This document shows, in pieces, positions 1-7,458 of a stretch of 40,989 nucleotides of DNA. The notes below the pieces were generated by a model, which was given only the letters and a program-made list of their open reading frames with translations, was not told the DNA's origin and searched no databases. The position numbers and the translations under genes are program-made. The stretch's first letter is position 1. Every line of letters starts with the position of its first letter. The stretch spans positions 1-40,989 of the forward strand of contig NZ_VFTG01000035.1 in NCBI RefSeq assembly GCF_006439355.1, in the 5' to 3' direction. The DNA is from Mesorhizobium sp. B4-1-3. Its GTDB lineage: Bacteria; Pseudomonadota; Alphaproteobacteria; Rhizobiales; Rhizobiaceae.

Positions 1-147
1 CTGCTTCGAGAAAGCCTCTCAAGAATCCTTCTTTTGCTGCCTGGCAATAGACATTCGACTTATCTGCGATTCCCCTAGGCCCGATCGAAGCCGACATTTT
101 CGCGCTCACTTGTTGGAGATTGGCCTACCACCAACGCCGGCGGCAAA

Positions 148-288
148 GGCGTGTTGAGATTCGGGTCAAGCCGAGCCGAAAATAGCGGTCTCCGAGAACC
201 GGAGCGGAGCGTACTTAAAAGTACGTGAGCACCGGAAGCGCAGGAGACTGCCATTTGCAGGCCGGCCTCACCCGAATCTCAACATGCC
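148..288. repeat. Palindromic repeat family A, copy 1
   Basis: A 141-bp imperfect palindrome. Its outer arms GGCGTGTTGAGATTCGGGT (148-166) and the complementary right end (270-288) differ at one position. The core (about 195-270) holds a segment with a GTACTTAAAAGTAC-like palindrome that recurs almost unchanged at 6022-6192 and 35256-35397. It lies about 90 bp upstream of the OsmC gene. It resembles rhizobial intergenic mosaic (RIME-like) repeats in style, but I cannot confirm the family name. Confidence 0.8.
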
Positions 289-375
289 GTGGATGGTCTT
301 CCGCCGCGTCCGCGCTATAGTCACAAGGAGCGCCGGCGCCTGCCGGCGCAAACCCCGACAAGGCAGGAGGACTCC

Positions 376-801
376 ATGGACCGCACCGCAAACGCCGTCT
401 GGAAAGGCAATCTGAAGGAGGGCAACGGCACGCTGGACACCCAGAGCGGCACCTTGAACGGCACGCCCTATTCCTTCAAGGCGCGTTTCGAGGACGAGAG
501 CGGCAAATCCGGCACCAACCCGGAGGAGTTGATCGCCGCAGCGCATGCCGGCTGCTACGCGATGCAGCTTTCGCACTTCCTCGCCGAAAACGGCACGCCG
601 GCCGCCGAGCTCAACGCCAAGGCGGTGGTGACGCTGGTGCCCGGCACCGGCATCACCGGCAGCGCCATCACCTTGGTTGGCAAAGTGCCGGGCATCGACG
701 CCGCGAAGTTCAAGGAACTGGCCGAGAAGGCCAAGGCCGAATGCCCCGTCTCGAAGGCGCTGGGGGCGATCAAGGTATCGCTGGATGCGAAGCTGGGGTG
801 A
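376..801 (+). CDS. OsmC-family peroxiredoxin
   Basis: A 141-residue protein of the OsmC/Ohr superfamily, which reduces organic hydroperoxides with a pair of cysteines in the cytoplasm. The two catalytic cysteines are visible in HAGCYAMQ (near residue 59) and AECPVSKAL (near residue 125). The N-terminal A-x-W-x-G pattern (AVWKGNLKEG) is typical of the OsmC branch rather than Ohr. The ATG at 376 is chosen over the upstream one at 289 because a strong AGGAGG lies just 5' of it and the family begins here. It stands alone; repeat elements lie on both sides. A separate Ohr subgroup protein is encoded at 14232-14651, so the strain has at least two OsmC-fold peroxidases. Confidence 0.9.
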   Translation: MDRTANAVWKGNLKEGNGTLDTQSGTLNGTPYSFKARFEDESGKSGTNPEELIAAAHAGCYAMQLSHFLAENGTPAAELNAKAVVTLVPGTGITGSAITLVGKVPGIDAAKFKELAEKAKAECPVSKALGAIKVSLDAKLG

Positions 802-835
802 GCGGCGTTTCTATCTGCAGGGGTTGCGATCCTTC

Positions 836-1004
836 GCGCCCCCTCTGGCCTGCCGGCCATCTCCCCCACTTTGGGGGGAGATCGGATGTCGCGCCGGCTT
901 TCGCTAATCACCGCCGTTGAAAGAAGAGCGCCGACGCTGGAGCGCTAATCTCCCCCTTGTGGGTCCCTTGTGGGGGAGATGTCCGGCAGGACAGAGGGGG
1001 GCGC
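836..1004. repeat. Palindromic repeat family B, copy 1
   Basis: About 170 bp. The ends pair as GCGCCCCCTCTG and CAGAGGGGGGCGC, with inner CCTGCCGGCCATCTCCCCC and GGGGGAGATGTCCGGCAGG arms. The centre carries an inverted version of the GCGAAAGCCGG segment found in the copies at 1699 and 12456, so this copy lies in the opposite orientation. It fills the convergent gap between the OsmC gene and yceH and may act as a two-way terminator (inference). Confidence 0.8.
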
Positions 1005-1032
1005 TGTCCCGCCAACATTTCGGTCAATGGAC

Positions 1033-1665
1033 CTACAAACCCAGCGCCTCGATCTTCGCCCGTAGCGCCGCGACCTCTTCTTCCAACGCCTTCACCCGCG
1101 CCTCAAGGTCAGTATCCGTAACTGACGCCGCCGGCTGCCAAGGTCCCGCCGTCGCCGCCGCTTCCACCGGGCCGCTCAAGAGATGCACATAGCGCTCCTC
1201 GCGCTGCCCGGGCGCGCGTTCGAGCAGCTGGATCAGCGGCGGCCGGCGGCCGATCATCAAATCGAGATTGTCCCGCAGCTCCTCGATCGAAGCAAAGCGC
1301 GCCATGCGCTCTGAACGGGCAAGCAGCTCATGCGCCGTCTGCGCGCCGCGCAGCAGCAAAAGCCCGATCACCGCGATCTGCGGCGTGGTCAGCGAAAAGC
1401 GCTGCGCCATCAGGTGCTCGTAACGCTCGACGCGCGAAGCGAAGGCCTGCCGTACCAGACCCTTCTGCTCCAGCGTGCTCAGCGCCCGCCGGACCTCGGT
1501 CAATTCCAGCGCCATGACAGGCTCGCGCGCCGTCTTCTGGTTGGCGGCCTGATGCGCGCCGTTGAGCGTCAGCGGATAGACGTCCGGCGTCAGCTCCTTC
1601 TTCTCGATCAGCGAGCCGAGGACACGGGCTTCGACGGGTGAGAGGATGGGAAGATCTTCGCTCAT
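1033..1665 (-). CDS. YceH/UPF0502 (DUF480) family protein
   Basis: A 210-residue protein matching the DUF480/YceH family, which folds as two tandem winged helices and whose role is not settled. The diagnostic N-terminus LSPVEARVLGSLIEKKELTP and the downstream YPLTLNGAHQAANQKT block are present. The C-terminus (about residues 180-207) is a short heptad-patterned helix that is probably coiled coil. The ATG at 1665 is used, not the longer upstream frame, because the longer frame reads through a repeat element and the family starts at MSEDLPILS. It is a single gene between family B repeats, transcribed convergently with the OsmC gene. Confidence 0.88.
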   Translation of the reverse strand: MSEDLPILSPVEARVLGSLIEKKELTPDVYPLTLNGAHQAANQKTAREPVMALELTEVRRALSTLEQKGLVRQAFASRVERYEHLMAQRFSLTTPQIAVIGLLLLRGAQTAHELLARSERMARFASIEELRDNLDLMIGRRPPLIQLLERAPGQREERYVHLLSGPVEAAATAGPWQPAASVTDTDLEARVKALEEEVAALRAKIEALGL

Positions 1666-1698
1666 TGAGTTGCCTATCCTTCGAGGTTGGAGGGACAG

Positions 1699-1869
1699 CA
1701 CCCCTCTGTCCTGCCGGACATCTTCCCACAAGACAAGGGAGAGATCAGCTGTTGCAGCGCCGCTCGTCCATTGTTGCAACGCTGAAGATTGGCGAAAGCC
1801 GGAATGACGGCCAATCTGCCCCTTGCGGGCCCACAAGGGGGGAGATGTACGGCAGGACAGAGGGGGGTG
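1699..1869. repeat. Palindromic repeat family B, copy 2
   Basis: A 171-bp element with ends CACCCCTCTGTCCTGCC and GGCAGGACAGAGGGGGGTG and a central GATTGGCGAAAGCCGG segment. It lies between yceH and the end of sdhB on the same strand, and could terminate the sdh transcript or stabilise its 3' end (inference). Confidence 0.8.
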
Positions 1870-1915
1870 TGACGGAACGCTACTTTTGCGATTTGGAAGC
1901 GACCACCTCTGGTAA

Positions 1916-2695
1916 CTACACCCTTCTCTCCACCATCATCTTCTTGATCTCCGCGATCGCCTTGGCCGGATTGAGCCCCTTCGGGCAGGTCTGCGCGCAG
2001 TTCATGATGGTGTGGCAGCGATAGAGCCGGAAAGGGTCTTCGAGATTGTCGAGCCGTTCGCCCGTCGCCTCGTCGCGGCTGTCGATCAGCCAGCGATAGG
2101 CCTGCAGAAGGGTGGCCGGGCCGAGATAGCGGTCGCCGTTCCACCAGTAGCTCGGGCAGGAGGTTGAGCAGCAGGCGCACAGGATGCATTCATAAAGCCC
2201 ATCGAGCTTCTCGCGATCTGCATGGCTCTGCAGCCATTCCTTGGCGGGTGTCGGTGACACGGTCTGCAGCCAGGGCTGGATCGAAGCGTGCTGGGCGTAG
2301 AAATTGGTGAGGTCGGGCACCAGGTCCTTGATCACCGGCATATGCGGCAGCGGATAGATCTTCACCGCGCCGGAAATATCGTCAGCGCCCTTGGTGCAGG
2401 CGAGCGTGTTCGAGCCGTCGATGTTCATGGCGCAGGAGCCGCAAATGCCCTCACGGCAGGAACGGCGCAGCGTCAGCGTCGGGTCGATCTTGTTCTTGAT
2501 CCACAGAAGCGCGTCCAGCACCATCGGCCCGCAATCGTCCATGTCGACGAAATAAGTGTCCATGCGCGGGTTTTCGTCGTCGTCCGGGGACCAGCGGTAA
2601 ATGCGATATTCGCGCAGATTGGTGGCGCCTTCCGGCTTCGGCCAGGTCTTGCCCTGCTTGATCTGCGAATTCTTGGGAAGCGTGAGTTCGACCAT
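1916..2695 (-). CDS. sdhB: Succinate dehydrogenase iron-sulfur subunit
   Basis: A 259-residue electron-transfer subunit of complex II. It carries electrons from the SdhA flavin to the quinone site at the inner membrane. All three cluster motifs are visible: SCREGICGSCAMNIDG with a following cysteine in LACTK for 2Fe-2S; CILCACCSTSCPSYWW for 4Fe-4S; and CHTIMNCAQTCPKGLNP for 3Fe-4S and the remaining ligands. The start at 2695 is set by MVELTLPKNSQIKQG, usual in rhizobia, and its ATG shares one base with the TAA of the upstream DUF3052 gene (TAATG). It is the last gene of sdhC-D-A-(DUF3052)-B. Confidence 0.97.
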   Translation of the reverse strand: MVELTLPKNSQIKQGKTWPKPEGATNLREYRIYRWSPDDDENPRMDTYFVDMDDCGPMVLDALLWIKNKIDPTLTLRRSCREGICGSCAMNIDGSNTLACTKGADDISGAVKIYPLPHMPVIKDLVPDLTNFYAQHASIQPWLQTVSPTPAKEWLQSHADREKLDGLYECILCACCSTSCPSYWWNGDRYLGPATLLQAYRWLIDSRDEATGERLDNLEDPFRLYRCHTIMNCAQTCPKGLNPAKAIAEIKKMMVERRV

Positions 2696-3129
2696 TACCT
2701 GCGGTCCTTTCGGATGACGAGCTTCAGCCCGGACCAGATTTCGTTGACGGCGGCGACCTTGACGTCGACCAGGTCGCGCTTCAGCGCCTCCGACCGGATG
2801 ACGTCCTCGGTGATGTCTGTGGCGACCTTCGAGGCCTTCTTCGGCCAGGAGACCCAGACCATGCCGTCGCGCTTGATCGCCGTCTCGATGCCGGCCAGGC
2901 CGTCCTCGATTTCGGCGCGCTGCCGGGTGAAGGCGTGCACGGCATCGTATGTGCGGCTGCCCGAGATCACCGACCACTTCGGCAGCCGATCGACCTTGGC
3001 GAAGGACACCGCTTCAGCCAGATCGCCCAGTTCCGGCGGCAGCGCAATAAAAGCGGCGACCATGCCGTCCTTCAAGCCGAGCTTGGCCGGGAGGGGCGTG
3101 CCGGAATATCCGGTGGCCGCGAGCGCCAT
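2695..3129 (-). CDS. DUF3052 family protein inside the sdh operon
   Basis: A 144-residue protein with the DUF3052 signature: an N-terminal GYSGTPLPAKLGLK block and a C-terminal run with VWVSWPKKASKVATDITED and VNEIWSGLKLVIRK. The family has no established biochemical function that I know of; the layout looks like a small alpha/beta domain without catalytic motifs I can name. Its ATG is 2 bp past the sdhA stop and its TAA overlaps the sdhB ATG by one base, so it should be co-transcribed and translationally coupled with complex II. Base composition matches the neighbours. A role in complex II assembly or regulation is only a guess from position. Confidence 0.85.
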   Translation of the reverse strand: MALAATGYSGTPLPAKLGLKDGMVAAFIALPPELGDLAEAVSFAKVDRLPKWSVISGSRTYDAVHAFTRQRAEIEDGLAGIETAIKRDGMVWVSWPKKASKVATDITEDVIRSEALKRDLVDVKVAAVNEIWSGLKLVIRKDRR

Positions 3130-3131
3130 GA

Positions 3132-4967
3132 TCAGTACACCCTGGCCTTCGGCGCGATCTTGGCCAGGCTGATGCCGCCGTCCTTTTCCGCCAGCAACGG
3201 CTCGGTGTGCACCGGCCGGTAGGTGAGCGTCACCTTGCCGTCCTCGCTCAGATGGGCAAGCGTATGCTTACGCCAGTTCGCGTCGTCGCGCTTGTCGAAA
3301 TCCTCACGCGCATGCGCGCCCCGGCTCTCCTTGCGCGCCTCGGCGCCGTAGACCGTGGTGATGGCGTTGGCCATCAGGTTTTCCAGTTCCAGCGTTTCGA
3401 CCAAGTCGGAATTCCAGATCATCGAGCGGTCGGTGACCTTGAGGTCCTTGAGCTCGCCCCAGAGCTCCGAGATGCGCTTGCAGCCGTTCTCGAGCGATTC
3501 CTGCGTGCGGAACACGGCGGCGTCTTCCTGCATGGCGCGCTGCATTCTCTCGCGCAGCACCGCGGTCGGGATCGAGCCGTTGGCGTGGCGCAGCCTGTCG
3601 AAGCGCTCCATGATCTTTTCGACCGAAGCTTCGTTGGGCGACGGGATCGCCGACTTGCGGTCGATCACCTGGCCGGCCCGGATAGCTGCCGCCCGGCCGA
3701 ACACGACGAGATCGATCAGCGAGTTCGAGCCAAGCCGGTTGGCGCCGTGTACCGAAGCGCAGCCTGCCTCGCCGACCGCCATCAGGCCGGGCGACACGCG
3801 GTCCGGATTGTCGAAGGTCGGATTGAGCACCTCGCCCCAGTAATTGGTCGGCACGCCGCCCATATTGTAATGCACCGTCGGCAGCACCGGGATCGGCTCC
3901 TTGGTAAGGTCGACGCCGGCAAAGATCTTGGCCGATTCCGAGATGCCCGGCAGCCGTTCATGCAGCACGGCCGGATCGAGATGGTCGAGATGCAGGAAGA
4001 TGTGGTCCTTCTTCTTGCCGACGCCGCGGCCTTCGCGGATCTCCAGCGTCATGCAGCGGGAAACCACGTCGCGAGAGGCAAGGTCCTTGGCAGACGGCGC
4101 ATAGCGCTCCATGAAGCGCTCGCCCTCGGAATTGACGAGATAGCCGCCCTCGCCGCGCGCGCCTTCGGTGATCAGGCAGCCGGCTCCGTAGATGCCGGTC
4201 GGGTGGAACTGCACGAACTCCATGTCCTGGAGAGGAAGCCCAGCCCGCGCGGCCATGCCGCCGCCGTCGCCGGTGCAGGTATGCGCCGAGGTGGCGGAGA
4301 AATAGGCGCGGCCATACCCGCCGGTCGCCAGCACCACCATCTTGGCCGAGAAGCGGTGGATGGTGCCGTCATCGAGGTTCCAGGCCACCACGCCGGTGCA
4401 GGTGCCGTCCGGCTCCATGATCAGGTCGAGCGCGAAATACTCGATGAAGAACTGCGCGTTGTTCTTCAGCGACTGGCCGTAGAGCGTGTGCAGGATGGCG
4501 TGACCGGTGCGGTCGGCGGCAGCGCAGGTGCGCTGCACCGGCGGACCGTCGCCATAGTTCATCATGTGACCGCCGAACGGCCGCTGATAGATCTTGCCTT
4601 CCTCGGTGCGCGAGAACGGCACGCCGTAATGCTCGAGCTCGTAGACGGCGGCCGGCGCCTCGCGCACCATGTATTCCATGGCGTCGACATCGCCCAGCCA
4701 GTCCGACCCCTTGACGGTGTCGTACATGTGCCACTGCCACGAATCCGGACCCATGTTGGACAGCGAGGCGGCGATGCCGCCTTGCGCGGCCACCGTGTGC
4801 GAGCGGGTCGGGAACACCTTGGTGATGCAGGCGGTGCGCAGCCCCTGTTCGGCCATGCCGAGCGTGGCGCGCAGGCCGGCGCCGCCGGCACCGACGATCA
4901 CGACGTCGAATTTGTGATCGACAAAGGTGTAGGCGGAAGCCGTGCCGGCTGTATTTGCGTTGGCCAA
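3132..4967 (-). CDS. sdhA: Succinate dehydrogenase flavoprotein subunit
   Basis: A 611-residue catalytic subunit oxidising succinate to fumarate. The Rossmann motif GAGGAG (residues 26-31) and the covalent-FAD histidine in TRSHTVAAQGG (His57) are present, as are the HPTGIYGAGCLITEGARGEGG and RLGSNSLIDLVVFGR active-site blocks. No ATG fits. The start is taken as TTG at 4967 because a GGAGG lies 8 bases upstream and the downstream LANANT matches where the family begins; the frame could extend to 5015 but that would overlap sdhD deeply. It starts 4 bp after the sdhD stop and is followed at 2 bp by the DUF3052 gene. Confidence 0.97.
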   Translation of the reverse strand: MANANTAGTASAYTFVDHKFDVVIVGAGGAGLRATLGMAEQGLRTACITKVFPTRSHTVAAQGGIAASLSNMGPDSWQWHMYDTVKGSDWLGDVDAMEYMVREAPAAVYELEHYGVPFSRTEEGKIYQRPFGGHMMNYGDGPPVQRTCAAADRTGHAILHTLYGQSLKNNAQFFIEYFALDLIMEPDGTCTGVVAWNLDDGTIHRFSAKMVVLATGGYGRAYFSATSAHTCTGDGGGMAARAGLPLQDMEFVQFHPTGIYGAGCLITEGARGEGGYLVNSEGERFMERYAPSAKDLASRDVVSRCMTLEIREGRGVGKKKDHIFLHLDHLDPAVLHERLPGISESAKIFAGVDLTKEPIPVLPTVHYNMGGVPTNYWGEVLNPTFDNPDRVSPGLMAVGEAGCASVHGANRLGSNSLIDLVVFGRAAAIRAGQVIDRKSAIPSPNEASVEKIMERFDRLRHANGSIPTAVLRERMQRAMQEDAAVFRTQESLENGCKRISELWGELKDLKVTDRSMIWNSDLVETLELENLMANAITTVYGAEARKESRGAHAREDFDKRDDANWRKHTLAHLSEDGKVTLTYRPVHTEPLLAEKDGGISLAKIAPKARVY

Positions 4968-4971
4968 GACG

Positions 4972-5367
4972 TCAGCCTCCGAATGCGAGTTTGAGCAGGG
5001 CAAACAGCGAGGCAACGCCGACCGCGACTGCGAAGAATGTGTTGAGGGCGATCAGCGCCAGCTTCAGGCCTTCGCCATGCACATAATCCTCAATGATCAC
5101 CTGCATGCCGATGCGCATATGATAGAGCGGCGAGATCAGCACCAGCCCGAGCATGACCACCACGAACGGGTTCGCAAGCGCCGCTCGCACCTCCGCGTAG
5201 CCATGGCCGTTGATCGCGATCAAGAAGCCGACGAAGAACAGGATCAAAGGAATATTGGCGATGGCGGTCAGCCGCTGCCGCCAGAAATGCCCGGTGCCTT
5301 CCCGGGCCGAACCGAGGCCGCGGACCCTCGCCAGCGGCGTGCGCATGTCCGAATTGTTGGTGGCCAT
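4972..5367 (-). CDS. sdhD: Succinate dehydrogenase membrane anchor SdhD
   Basis: A 131-residue hydrophobic anchor of complex II with three predicted membrane helices (about residues 33-52, 65-82 and 103-128). The GSAREGTGHFWRQRLTAIANIPL N-terminal block, shared by alphaproteobacterial SdhD, contributes to the quinone site. The H in SPLYHMRIGMQVIIEDYVH is in the expected position of the haem-b ligand, and the following D-Y pair is conserved in the family. The ATG overlaps the sdhC stop by one base (TGATG). Confidence 0.93.
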   Translation of the reverse strand: MATNNSDMRTPLARVRGLGSAREGTGHFWRQRLTAIANIPLILFFVGFLIAINGHGYAEVRAALANPFVVVMLGLVLISPLYHMRIGMQVIIEDYVHGEGLKLALIALNTFFAVAVGVASLFALLKLAFGG

Positions 5368-5789
5368 CAGAATGCTCCCCGCGCCATATAGCCGGCGATC
5401 CAGATTAGCAGCGTGAGCACGATCGAACCGGCAAGCGTCGCCCAGGCGATCCTGGACGCGGTGTGTTTTTCAAGCCCCGCGCCGGTGTCCCAGATGAGGT
5501 GGCGCAGCCCGCCCAGCATGTGGTGCATCAGCGCCCAGGTGTAGCCGAAGAGAACCAGTCGGCCGAGCCACGAGCCGAAGGCCCAGTTGACCCAGTCGAA
5601 GGCGGCCTGCGAGCTCGCAGCAGCAATCAGCCAGGCCGCCACCAGCAGCGTCCCGAAATAGAGCGCGCCGCCGGTGATGCGATGGATAATCGACATCGTC
5701 ATGGTGATCGGCGGCCGGTAGACCGTCAGATGCGGCGAGAGCGGCCTTTCACGTCTGGCAACTGCGCGGGTGGCTGGTGATTTGCTCAT
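5367..5789 (-). CDS. sdhC: Succinate dehydrogenase cytochrome b556 subunit SdhC
   Basis: A 140-residue first gene of the sdh operon, with the RPLSPHLTVYRPPITMTMSIIHRITG motif (split here as RPLSPHLTVYRPP and MSIIHRITG) that forms the quinone site, and three membrane helices. The H in WALMHHMLGGLRHLIWD supplies the haem ligand. The ATG at 5789 is preferred over one at 5849 because a GGGGGAG lies just upstream and the family starts close to the SPHLTVY block. A candidate promoter lies at 5870-5898. Confidence 0.95.
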   Translation of the reverse strand: MSKSPATRAVARRERPLSPHLTVYRPPITMTMSIIHRITGGALYFGTLLVAAWLIAAASSQAAFDWVNWAFGSWLGRLVLFGYTWALMHHMLGGLRHLIWDTGAGLEKHTASRIAWATLAGSIVLTLLIWIAGYMARGAF

Positions 5790-5869
5790 GGCTCCCCCAG
5801 ATCGGCATCCTGGAAGCCGCGATGGGAATGCGGCGTTCGCCGCCTTCATATATGGCCCCGGACAGCCGG

Positions 5870-5898
5870 TTTCTAATGCTCTTTTTGCACCGCGTCAA
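5870..5898 (-). promoter_or_regulatory. Candidate sigma70-type promoter for sdhCDAB
   Basis: On the minus strand TTGACG (5893-5898) is followed after 17 bases by TAGAAA (5870-5875), about 80 bases upstream of the sdhC ATG. The match is good at -35 and moderate at -10. It is the only such pair I see in the gap 5790-6021. Confidence 0.4.
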
Positions 5899-6021
5899 AG
5901 CCGGAAAATCGTTTTGAAAACATCATTTAGTCTGACAAATTGACCGCCGCGCGCTTCAATCGATTAGCGGCTGTTTCGAAGCCGGCGCAATGTTTCGTTG
6001 CAGTGCAACAACATCGCGCGC

Positions 6022-6192
6022 CGGGTGGGTTGAGATTCAGGTCAGGCCGAGCCGGAGTCGAAGACGGGCGCGAAGCGACCAAACTGGGTGGCTTCCGAGA
6101 ACCGGAGCGGAGCGTACTTAAAGTACGTGAGCACCGGAAGCGCAGGAAGCTGCCGTTTGCAGGCCGGCCTGACCTGAAGATCTGCCCACCCG
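6022..6192. repeat. Palindromic repeat family A, copy 2
   Basis: A 171-bp copy with outer arms CGGGTGGGTTGAGATTCAGG and, on the other end, a complement reading CGGGTGGGCAGATCTTCAGG. It carries about 25 bp in the left part that copies 1 and 3 lack. Its right end abuts the TAG stop codon (6193-6195) of the lipoprotein gene on the minus strand. It takes up most of the 403-bp gap between sdhC and that gene. Confidence 0.82.
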
Positions 6193-6708
6193 CTATCTCC
6201 GACAGGTCTGCGGGGTCGATCCCCTCTTCATCACCAGCGCTTCGCGTCCGTCGATCACGATTGCGTCATGGGTGGCCGCTTCCTGGTAGCGGCTGCTCTG
6301 GTTGGCGGGCGAGGCCGCGAATTCCTCGGCCGTGCCGTCCGGGCGGACCACGCGCAGCGACGAGCCGAGATTCTGGATGGTGATCATGCCGCCATTGCCG
6401 CATCTGTAGGCCGCCGTGCCGATGCCGGACCGTGGCACGGTAAGGTCGGTGATGATCTTCGTCTCGGGCGCAAGCGTCTTGCCTGTTGCAGGTGGGGGGG
6501 CCGTTGTAGATACCGGGGCCGTCGCAGGGAGCGGAGGCGTGGCAGCCGCCGTCGGCACCACGGGTGCGGCGGACTGCGAGGCCGGGGCAGGCGAGGCGGC
6601 GGGCGCGGCATTCGCCGCCTTCGGCGCGTCGCCCTGCGGCACGCAGGCCGCGGCCGCGAGAAGCAGCGGGATGGTGATCGACACCCGAACCGTGTGGCCA
6701 AAGCTCAT
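6193..6708 (-). CDS. Lipoprotein with C-terminal MliC-like domain
   Basis: A 171-residue envelope lipoprotein. The signal peptide ends in a lipobox (LLLAAAACVPQ), with the lipidated cysteine near residue 22. A linker of about 70 residues rich in Pro, Ala and Thr follows. The C-terminal 70 residues (YRCGNGGMITIQNLGSSLRV ... ASGARY-like SSRYQEAATHDA ... PQTCRR) have the pattern of MliC/PliC inhibitors of C-type lysozyme: an early Y-x-C, a late cysteine and an invariant-looking S-x-R-Y. Start at 6708 chosen because the signal peptide begins there; 6765 is also open. The MliC assignment is by eye and moderate. Confidence 0.7.
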   Translation of the reverse strand: MSFGHTVRVSITIPLLLAAAACVPQGDAPKAANAAPAASPAPASQSAAPVVPTAAATPPLPATAPVSTTAPPPATGKTLAPETKIITDLTVPRSGIGTAAYRCGNGGMITIQNLGSSLRVVRPDGTAEEFAASPANQSSRYQEAATHDAIVIDGREALVMKRGSTPQTCRR

Positions 6709-6948
6709 GCGCTGCCCTTTCGTGCGCGGCACGCTAGCCACGCGACGCATCAAGATCAAGCTCACCCAGAGTCAGCCGGCTGCATGCCCGCCCTGCGGCG
6801 GCAAGAGCCGGGCCCTCCAGAATTAACCATGTTCCTTAAGAACCGGCACCGAAGGCCCCCCGGCTCTTAACAAAGGTAAAGAAAGGGTTAATTTCCGATT
6901 CGAAGCGGAATCCGGGCGCGATCCATCGCGTCATCAAGGGAGAGCGAC

Positions 6949-7305
6949 ATGCGTTCGAATTCAGTGCGGGCAAGCGTTGCCGCCGCGGCGCTGGCGGGAC
7001 TGGCGACGACAATCGCCGCGCCGGCAGAAGCCGGACTGCGCCATCACGACCGCGTCTATGCCGATTCCTTCAGCAATCTCGTCATCGACAGCGCCGCCGG
7101 CTACAAGCGCATCATCGTCGGCGAGGGCAAGCTTGCCAAGAAACTTTCCGAATACACCGGCGCCGGCCAGCCGGATGTCGTCTATGACGATGCGGACGAA
7201 GCCGGCGCGCCCGGCTGTTACCAGCCGCCGGTGCTGGTCAAGGGCCGCTCCTACATGTACGGGCTTTCCGACGGCGAGATGCCCAATCTCAGCCCTTGCC
7301 GTTGA
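6949..7305 (+). CDS. Small secreted protein, unknown function
   Basis: A 118-residue protein with a clear signal peptide (R at position 2, hydrophobic residues 8-24, APAEAG cleavage near 28). The mature part has two cysteines (CYQPP and SPCR) that could form a disulfide. No family recognised. An AAGGGAG ribosome site lies 5 bases before the ATG. It is divergent from the MliC-like lipoprotein gene, with about 240 bp between starts. Confidence 0.75.
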   Translation: MRSNSVRASVAAAALAGLATTIAAPAEAGLRHHDRVYADSFSNLVIDSAAGYKRIIVGEGKLAKKLSEYTGAGQPDVVYDDADEAGAPGCYQPPVLVKGRSYMYGLSDGEMPNLSPCR

Positions 7306-7458
7306 GGATAGCCGGCGTCTGGCGCCGCCTGACACGCGCCTGGTGTCATGGACGGCAACCGCGGCGCCCCCAACAGCCTCGCGACAAGCAGGTTGATCAT
7401 CAACTGAAGTCGGCGCTGCGCACATCCTCCTTCGTCGGACGTTCCGCGTCAGACTGCC

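Noticed and set aside
1..97. A possible minus-strand start (MSASIGPRGIADK...) open to the left edge, and a plus-strand frame open from the edge to 156
   Set aside because: Neither has a convincing ribosome site or recognisable family, and the sequence is too short to choose between them.
838..1010. Small open frames in family B repeats (for example 917-1192)
   Set aside because: Translations of palindromic repeat and of the antisense of yceH; no independent support.
3207..4994. A 595-codon open frame antisense to sdhA
   Set aside because: Arg/His/Ala-rich product typical of a shadow of a high-GC gene; sdhA on the other strand is certain.
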